Below are positions 1 through 5,500 of a DNA stretch of 5,500 nucleotides, piece by piece; positions within the stretch are counted from its first letter, which is position 1; each line of letters begins with the position of its first letter. The position numbers and the translations under genes are program-made. A model generated the notes under the pieces. That model did no database searches. It had not been told where the DNA came from and saw only the letters and a list, made by a program, of their open reading frames with translations. Source of the stretch: Rhodospirillaceae bacterium (GTDB taxonomy: Bacteria; Pseudomonadota; Alphaproteobacteria; UBA828); NCBI GenBank assembly GCA_028819955.1, contig JAPPKP010000355.1:1-5500 (forward strand). The letters are read 5' to 3'.

Positions 1-3000
1 CGCGAATGGTGCGCCGATGCGGTCCTGCCGCTAACCGCCTTCGCCGTGTGCTCCGACACCCAAGTGGGCAGAAGGCGGCGCAGCCGCCACGACGTTGCGG
101 AGCTGGAAGTCACCGACCTTGCCTTCCCGGCAACCACAGACGCGGCATCACTGGCGCAGGCGGTGGCCACATCCGATGCCAACTCAATGCGTGTTGTCTT
201 CGCCACCTACCAATCGATCTCGGTAATCGGGGCTGCACAGGCAAGTCATGGCCTTTCCGAGTTCGACCTAATCGTCTGCGACGAAGCCCACCGCACCACG
301 GGCGTGACCTTTGCGGGCGAGGACCAGTCAAACTTCGTGAAGGTGCACGACAACGAGTCGATCCGCGGCCGCAAGCGGCTCTACATGACGGCGACGCCAC
401 GCATCTATGGCGAGAACGCGAAGTCGAAGGCACATGACACCCGGGCGGTCCTTGCCTCAATGGACGATCCCGGCCTCTACGGCGACGTCCTGTTTCATCA
501 CGGCTTCGCGCGGGCGGTCGAAAGCGGCATCCTGACCGACTACCGCGTGATCGTTCTGGTCATGGACGAGGGGCAGGTCAGCGCCGCAGTGCAAAAGCGT
601 CTCGCCGACCAGAGCTCCGAGCTTTTGCTTGACGACGCCACCAAGATCGTCGGCTGCTGGAAGGCGCTGTCCAAGACAGGCCTCGCGGGAACGGCGGTGG
701 ACGATCCCGGACCGATGCGCCGCGCCTTGGCATTCTGCCGAAGCATCGACAGCTCGAAGCTCGTTCGCAACGAGTTCGAGCAGGTGGTCGCCGAGTTTCA
801 GGCAGAGATTGGCGACGAGGAGCGAAACGGCGTCCTCTGCGAAGTCCGGCACGTGGACGGCACCTACAACGCCCGCGACCGGGGCCAGCGGCTCGACTGG
901 CTCAAGGAGGATGCGGGCGCCAACGCCTGCCGGATTCTGAGCAACGCGCGCTGTCTCACTGAGGGCGTTGACGTGCCAGCCCTTGATGCAATCCTGTTCC
1001 TGCATCCGCGCAACAGCCAGATCGATGTCGTGCAGGCGGTGGGCCGGGTGATGCGGCGAGCACCCAACAAGCGGATGGGCTACGTCATTCTGCCGGTCGG
1101 CGTGCCGCCGGGCGTTCCCGCCGACGTGGCACTCGGCGACAACGAGAAGTACCGCGTCGTCTGGCAGATCCTCAACGCGCTGCGCGCCCATGACGAACGG
1201 CTCGACGCGACCATCAACCAGGGTGGCCTTGGCCAGGATGTCAGCAACCGCATCGCGGTTGTGGAGGGCAGAAGCTCGGTCGCCAGCGCGGAGCTTCGGG
1301 CCGTCACGGCACAGGTCAGGGACATACGGCCTCGGTACCGAGCGGGACCGGGCATCGGTCGAGGGACCTCCGGCGGCTCCGAAGACAAACCGGAGCAACA
1401 GGAGCCTTTGCCGCTGATCATCGACGAGTTCTCCCGCGCCGTGATGGCCAAAATCGTCGAGAAGTGCGGCACACGGGAGTATTGGGAGGACTGGGCGAAG
1501 GACGTTGCCCAGATCGCGGAGCGCCACGTCACCCGGATCACCAGCCTTGTGCAGGCACCCGGCACGGACGCCTCGTCGTTCTTTCAGGACTTCCTGCTGG
1601 AGCTTCGCGACGACCTCAACGAGTCGATCACGGAACACGATGCCATCGAGATGCTGGCGCAGCACCTGATCACCCGCCCCGTGTTCGATGCGCTGTTCGA
1701 GGGCCATGCCTTCGTGGACAGGAACCCGGTCTCCGTCGCCATGACCGAGGTGCTGTCGGTGATTGACGAGGCGCAGGTCGAACGCGAGGCCAAGGCGCTC
1801 GAAGGCTTCTATGCCTCCGTCCGCCGACGGGCAGCAGGGATCACCGACCCGCTGGCGCGGCAGAACCTCATCGTTGAGCTGTACGACAAGTTCTTCCGCG
1901 GCGCGTTTCCGCGCACCACGCAGAAGCTCGGCATCGTCTATACGCCCGTCGAGATCGTGGACTTCATCATCCGCTCGGTGAACGAGGCGCTGCAGGAGGA
2001 GTTCGGCCAGACGCTCGGCTCCGAAGGCGTCCACCTCCTCGATCCCTTCGCCGGCACGGGCACCTTCATCACCCGGCTGCTGCAATCCGGCTTGATCGCG
2101 CCGGAAGACATGGAGCGGAAATACCGCGAGGAGATTCACGCCAACGAGATCGTGCTGCTGGCCTACTACATCGCCGCCATCAACATCGAGTCCGTCTTCC
2201 ATTCCATCGCTGGTCGTGACGACTACCTGCCCTATAAGGGCATCTGCCTGACCGACACCTTCGCGCTGCATGAGGGCGACGATGAGCTGTCCTATTACAT
2301 GAAGGACAACACGGACCGGCGGGAGCGTCAGAAGGGGACGGCTATTCGAGTGATAGTCGGAAATCCACCATACTCAGTGGGACAACGAAGTGAAAATGAC
2401 AACGCGAGAAACGTCGCGTACTTCGGGTTAGATCGTAGGATCAAAGAAACGTATGCCTACCGTTCCAAGGCGAGTCTCGTATCCAATCTCTACAACAGCT
2501 ACATCCGCGCAATCCGATGGGGTAGCGACCGGCTCGGCAAGGCTGGAGTCATGGCCTATGTGTCTGGCAGCGCATGGGTTGAGCGTTCCTTCGCAGACGG
2601 AATGCGCAAGTGCTTGGCGGAGGAATTCACCAGCATTCATGTGTTCCAACTTCGAGGTGACATCCGCAAGAACATGCTATCCGGTGGACGCTCGGGTGAG
2701 GGGGAGAATGTCTTCAGACAGGGCAGTATGACTGGCATCGCGATCACCGTATTCGTCAAGAACTCTAGCGCTGCTGAACAAGGCCGCATTCTGTTCCATA
2801 ACATTGGCGATGATCTGACTCGAACAGAGAAACTCAACACCATCAAAGGCCTCGGCAGCATTGGTGAAATAGAGAGAGCCAGAAAATGGATACACATCAA
2901 ACCAGACAGGTATGGCGATTGGTTGGATCAGCGTGACGATGCCTTTGGCACCTATCTGAAGATCGGTTCCAAGGAGGCGCGATCTGTCGACAAGCTCTTC

Positions 3001-4191
3001 GAAGTATGCTCCAACGGCGTCAAGACGCAACGCGATGCTTGGGTTATCAATCCCTCCTTGTCCATCCTGTCGTCATCCGTTAAGTCGATGATTAGCTTTT
3101 ACAACAGCGAGGTTGCCCGCTGGAATGCGTCAACGGCGCACGAGCAAGGGGCCGTCGATCTGAATAGTTTTGTCAGCTCAGATCCCACCAGGATTAGTTG
3201 GTCAGCCGATCTGAAAAAAAACGTCCAAAGAGGCAGGACATTCACGTCGGACGACGGAAAGTACGTTTGCACGATGTACCGTCCGTTCACAAAGCAGTGG
3301 TTGTTCTTCAGCCGTGTGTTCAATGAGAGAGTCCTTCAGACGCCCCGCATTTTTCCGAACGGTCAACTGCCTAACCGCGTGATCTCGGTTTCCGGTACTG
3401 GCGCGCGGGCGGGCTTCTCAGCCCTGATGATAGATACGCTACCCAATCTCCACACCATCGACTCAGGTCAGTGCTTCCCCTTCTGGCTCTACGAAAGAAG
3501 TGAATTAACTGAGGGCGACCTGCTCGAAGAGCGGCATCCAGGCTTTCAGCGCCTAAACGCCATCACCGACTACGGCCTTCAGCACTTCCAGTCGGCATAT
3601 CCGTCCGAGCCCATCACTCGGGAGGACATATTCCACTACGTCTATGGGCTGCTGCATTCAGAAGACTACCGCAGCCGCTATCGTGCCAGCCTCGTCAAGG
3701 AACTGCCAAGCATTCCCTGCGTGAAGCCGGTTCAGGACTATCGAGCCTTCCGGGACGCCGGGAAACGCCTCGGCGAACTGCATGTCAGTTACGAGCATGT
3801 CGATCCCTATCCGGCGACCATAGACACTGGCGGCGAACTACTGCTGGAAGAACCGGAAGCGACCTACCGTGTCACGAAGATGCGCCATCCGCGTTCAGAC
3901 AAGAACAAGGACCGCTCCACGGTGATCTACAACCCCCACATCACCATTCGCGACATTCCCGAGGCAGCATGGGATTACGTTATCAACGGCAAGCCCGCTC
4001 TTTCCTGGGTGATGGAGCGCCAGTGCGTCAAGACTGACAAGGCCAGCGGCATAGTCAGCGACGCCAACCGCTACGCAATCGAGACTGTGGGCGACCCACG
4101 CTATCCGCTTTATCTGTTCCTGCGCGTCATCACCGTCAGCTTGGAGACCATGAAGATCGTTCGCGCCCTTCCTAAACTGGCGATCGAATGA
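1..4191 (+). CDS. Type ISP restriction-modification enzyme (SF2 helicase-translocase fused to N6-adenine methyltransferase and specificity domain), 5'-partial
   Basis: The reading frame is open from the first base and ends with TGA at 4189-4191, giving 1396 visible residues. Residues below count from base 1. Helicase part: DEAH at 94-97 followed by RTTG, TATP at 130-133, a motif IV-like RALAFCRSI at about 241, TEGVDVP at 320-326 (motif V) and QAVGRVMRR at 345-353 (motif VI). A Gly/Pro/charged linker (about 443-469) leads to a helical coupler. Methyltransferase part: YTP at 647, SAM-binding DPFAGTGTF at 681-689, catalytic NPPY at 788-791, typical of amino-methylation of adenine. Residues about 830-1396 form the target-recognition region; from about 1158 it matches the conserved Type ISP C-terminal domain (CFPFWLYERS, IYNPHITI, KTDKASGIVSDAN). 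Known relatives LlaGI and LlaBIII are about 1570-1580 residues, so roughly 200 residues with the Mrr-like nuclease and Walker A should lie upstream. Such enzymes methylate one strand of an asymmetric site, translocate on DNA using ATP and cut when two head-to-head enzymes meet. No frameshift or missing motif is seen in the visible part. Confidence 0.93.
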   Translation, partial: REWCADAVLPLTAFAVCSDTQVGRRRRSRHDVAELEVTDLAFPATTDAASLAQAVATSDANSMRVVFATYQSISVIGAAQASHGLSEFDLIVCDEAHRTTGVTFAGEDQSNFVKVHDNESIRGRKRLYMTATPRIYGENAKSKAHDTRAVLASMDDPGLYGDVLFHHGFARAVESGILTDYRVIVLVMDEGQVSAAVQKRLADQSSELLLDDATKIVGCWKALSKTGLAGTAVDDPGPMRRALAFCRSIDSSKLVRNEFEQVVAEFQAEIGDEERNGVLCEVRHVDGTYNARDRGQRLDWLKEDAGANACRILSNARCLTEGVDVPALDAILFLHPRNSQIDVVQAVGRVMRRAPNKRMGYVILPVGVPPGVPADVALGDNEKYRVVWQILNALRAHDERLDATINQGGLGQDVSNRIAVVEGRSSVASAELRAVTAQVRDIRPRYRAGPGIGRGTSGGSEDKPEQQEPLPLIIDEFSRAVMAKIVEKCGTREYWEDWAKDVAQIAERHVTRITSLVQAPGTDASSFFQDFLLELRDDLNESITEHDAIEMLAQHLITRPVFDALFEGHAFVDRNPVSVAMTEVLSVIDEAQVEREAKALEGFYASVRRRAAGITDPLARQNLIVELYDKFFRGAFPRTTQKLGIVYTPVEIVDFIIRSVNEALQEEFGQTLGSEGVHLLDPFAGTGTFITRLLQSGLIAPEDMERKYREEIHANEIVLLAYYIAAINIESVFHSIAGRDDYLPYKGICLTDTFALHEGDDELSYYMKDNTDRRERQKGTAIRVIVGNPPYSVGQRSENDNARNVAYFGLDRRIKETYAYRSKASLVSNLYNSYIRAIRWGSDRLGKAGVMAYVSGSAWVERSFADGMRKCLAEEFTSIHVFQLRGDIRKNMLSGGRSGEGENVFRQGSMTGIAITVFVKNSSAAEQGRILFHNIGDDLTRTEKLNTIKGLGSIGEIERARKWIHIKPDRYGDWLDQRDDAFGTYLKIGSKEARSVDKLFEVCSNGVKTQRDAWVINPSLSILSSSVKSMISFYNSEVARWNASTAHEQGAVDLNSFVSSDPTRISWSADLKKNVQRGRTFTSDDGKYVCTMYRPFTKQWLFFSRVFNERVLQTPRIFPNGQLPNRVISVSGTGARAGFSALMIDTLPNLHTIDSGQCFPFWLYERSELTEGDLLEERHPGFQRLNAITDYGLQHFQSAYPSEPITREDIFHYVYGLLHSEDYRSRYRASLVKELPSIPCVKPVQDYRAFRDAGKRLGELHVSYEHVDPYPATIDTGGELLLEEPEATYRVTKMRHPRSDKNKDRSTVIYNPHITIRDIPEAAWDYVINGKPALSWVMERQCVKTDKASGIVSDANRYAIETVGDPRYPLYLFLRVITVSLETMKIVRALPKLAIE
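2338..3480 (+). other. Low-GC target-recognition segment inside the Type ISP gene (probable exchanged specificity module)
   Basis: Base composition and codon choice change abruptly just before the NPPY motif (2362-2373) and return near the start of the conserved C-terminal domain (about 3472). Hand counts of single 60-base lines give about 67% G+C at 2041-2100 and 58% at 2281-2340, then 45% at 2341-2400 and 48% at 3181-3240, then 57% at 3541-3600. Codons such as ATA, CTA, AGA, TTA and AAA become common inside the segment. The encoded residues (about 780-1160) cover the second half of the methyltransferase core and the DNA-recognition part, which is the most variable region among Type ISP enzymes. 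I infer replacement by recombination with a relative of different specificity; relaxed codon selection in a fast-evolving domain could also explain the pattern. Confidence 0.55.
4188..4191 (+). promoter_or_regulatory. ATGA stop/start overlap: probable translational coupling
   Basis: The TGA of the restriction-modification gene (4189-4191) overlaps the ATG of the next frame (4188-4190). The bases just upstream (about 4170-4187) contain no convincing Shine-Dalgarno sequence, so reinitiation by ribosomes finishing the first gene is the most economical way to start the second. An in-frame ATG at 4218-4220 is an alternative start that would shorten the protein by ten residues; it also lacks a strong ribosome-binding site. 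The overlap implies one transcript for both genes. Confidence 0.7.
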
Positions 4192-5500
4192 CCCGCGGGG
4201 CCGACACTGGTGAACTGATGTGGCGTAGTGACGACAAGTACAAACGATCGATCGGGGTACTGTTCGATACCGGGGAAGGGCGTAGATTTGTCGGGCAGCT
4301 CAATCTGGAACGGGGCGATTTGTTCGACAGCAACGTTGTCAGCATCGTCGACGATAGGTTCGTCCACATCCCGGCTGGCGGGGCTTTGCACGGTAGGTCG
4401 GAGGCCGGAAAGGTGTCACTGCTGGATTGCGTAAGGGGTGGCACGTTGGGATCAACGAACTGGGGCGACTTCGGAACTTTCCACGGTGACGTAGCATTCC
4501 GGTACGCGCTGTTTGGGAAACGGCATCTTAGCGCCGAGGAGAAGGCCATAAGGGGAATCCAATTCACGCTCGAGGGAGCGGACTCAAGCGTATTCATGCA
4601 AGACAAGTTTGAAAGATTCGGACTCCTACATGCCCCCGATGACGAGGTCTTGGACGCAATTGAAAGAACGAGGCCTGCGTACATGAAGGGGGATCTTGTA
4701 AAGGGCAAGGCGATGGTGAGCTACTTCACGGGGCATTGGGACTTAGTGGCACGATTCGAGACCGTGCTTGGTACGGTACATGTCGGGCGGTCGATGAAGG
4801 TCGATTCCTTGGGTCGCAGCATGGAGGACACCCCTTGCATCTCAATCGACTTCGACGATGATCCGACGACGCTGGACGGTGCGTGGGAGAAGATGCGGGA
4901 AATCCGCCAGTTCTTTGCGTGGATGATGGGGTACCCACCAGCTTGGAGGGATGTGCTGGTATTCACTTCGGAGCAAGACGAAGCAGGCTTCCGGCCGGAC
5001 GCTGACGGCGAATTCGAAGTGTTTGCCCCGAACGAGTGGAAGAAGATTCCAGAAGGTGCTAGGGAACGCGGGACGTTGATTGACGCCTCGCGGAATCCCG
5101 ATCATTTCACGGCGGTGATGCAGAAGTGGCTCGAACGGAATGGCGACCCGAGACGGAAGAGCGCCAACACGCGGTTCTTCGGTTGCATCACAGGAGTCTC
5201 GAATCGCTTCATCGAAGATGGAATCGTCTCTGCCGCCAACACCTTCGACCTCCTTCCCGATGAGGACAAGCCCGAGACCCAACCGCTGCCGAAAGACGTC
5301 CTTGCGACACTTGATGAGGCGCGTAGGAAGGTGAAGCACTCCAAGTCCACGGACGACGCGCAGAGGCAGGATGTGTTGAACGCGTTAGGCCGCATTCGGA
5401 GGAACAAGCGGCTTCGGAAAATCATTGAACACCGAGCAGAAAAGGTTCTAGCCCGGATGTTGCACGAGTTGTCCAATTTAAGAGAGCTTGAGCCGGGTTG
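4188..5500 (+). CDS. ApeA-like HEPN-domain anti-phage protein (probable abortive-infection RNase), 3'-partial
   Basis: The frame runs from the ATG at 4188 to the window end without a stop, giving 437 residues. It is the only long plus-strand frame here that continues directly from the upstream gene. The N-terminal part resembles the ApeA N-terminal domain: FVGQL at residues 34-38, LHG at 67-69 followed by VSLLDC at 76-81, and FHGDVAFRYALFG at 98-110. A helix with an IRQFFAWMMGYPP stretch at about 239-251 fits the end of this beta-rich module. From about residue 306 the chain is helical and charged (QKWLERN, RFFGCITGVSNRF, then a basic segment around 380-425), as in the helical region leading into Apea-like HEPN domains. 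ApeA of Escherichia coli is an experimentally shown anti-phage protein of about 600 residues whose HEPN nuclease is thought to cut RNA and stop growth. The characteristic RN..xH catalytic motif should lie beyond the window, so activity cannot be judged. G+C is lower than in the restriction gene's helicase part (48% on the line at 4561-4620), and AGG, ATA and GTA codons are frequent, consistent with a mobile defence cassette. The family call rests on recalled sequence patterns, not a profile search. Confidence 0.75.
   Translation, partial: MTRGADTGELMWRSDDKYKRSIGVLFDTGEGRRFVGQLNLERGDLFDSNVVSIVDDRFVHIPAGGALHGRSEAGKVSLLDCVRGGTLGSTNWGDFGTFHGDVAFRYALFGKRHLSAEEKAIRGIQFTLEGADSSVFMQDKFERFGLLHAPDDEVLDAIERTRPAYMKGDLVKGKAMVSYFTGHWDLVARFETVLGTVHVGRSMKVDSLGRSMEDTPCISIDFDDDPTTLDGAWEKMREIRQFFAWMMGYPPAWRDVLVFTSEQDEAGFRPDADGEFEVFAPNEWKKIPEGARERGTLIDASRNPDHFTAVMQKWLERNGDPRRKSANTRFFGCITGVSNRFIEDGIVSAANTFDLLPDEDKPETQPLPKDVLATLDEARRKVKHSKSTDDAQRQDVLNALGRIRRNKRLRKIIEHRAEKVLARMLHELSNLRELEPG

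Noticed and set aside
46..48. GTG at 46 as the start of the restriction-modification gene.
   Set aside because: The frame is open back to base 1 and the preceding residues (REWCADAVLPLTAFA) continue the helicase pattern into VCSDTQVG. The true start is upstream of the window, and the GTG is an internal valine codon.
457..2271. A 604-codon open frame on the minus strand.
   Set aside because: It lies entirely opposite the helicase, coupler and early methyltransferase part of the Type ISP gene, in its high-GC portion, where long antisense frames arise by chance. Its translation shows no recognisable domain, only Asp/Val/Leu/His/Arg-rich antisense composition.
4188..4260. A promoter or terminator between the two genes.
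   Set aside because: The genes overlap by four bases, and I see no GC-rich hairpin followed by a T-run and no credible -35/-10 pair around the junction.
4172..4708. A 178-codon minus-strand frame and other minus-strand frames at 4110-4391, 4721-4966, 4842-5339 and 5102-5476.
   Set aside because: They are all antisense to the open plus-strand frame beginning at 4188, which has family-like motifs along its length and a coupled start. Their translations are Ser/Pro/Arg-rich without domain motifs.

Overview
The window holds two adjacent plus-strand genes, and both are cut by the window edges. Together they look like part of a prokaryotic anti-phage defence locus. Overall G+C is high and third codon positions favour G/C through most of the first gene. 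This would fit a high-GC proteobacterium, possibly an alphaproteobacterium, but nothing in the window fixes the taxon.

Bases 1-4191 encode the C-terminal 1396 residues of a very large single-polypeptide restriction-modification enzyme of the Type ISP (LlaGI/LlaBIII-like) class. From N to C the visible part contains a superfamily 2 helicase/translocase (DEAH box, TATP, motifs IV-VI), a glycine-rich linker, a helical coupler, an N6-adenine methyltransferase core (YTP, DPFAGTGTF and NPPY motifs), and a target-recognition region ending in the conserved Type ISP C-terminal domain. The N-terminal Mrr-like nuclease and the Walker A motif should lie upstream of the window.

Bases 4188-5500 are an open frame with no stop before the window ends. 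It starts at an ATG overlapping the stop codon of the restriction gene (ATGA). Its 437 visible residues resemble the N-terminal and middle parts of ApeA-type HEPN abortive-infection ribonucleases. The catalytic end of the HEPN domain is probably beyond the window.

The joint reading is a two-layer defence operon: a translocating DNA restriction enzyme as the first barrier, with a translationally coupled HEPN protein as a possible second, growth-arresting response. The coupling is visible in the sequence; functional cooperation is inference. The recognition segment of the restriction gene (about 2340-3480) has markedly lower G+C than the modules on each side, which suggests exchange of the specificity module. 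There is no intergenic space, and I see no RNA gene, insertion sequence, CRISPR array, promoter or terminator.
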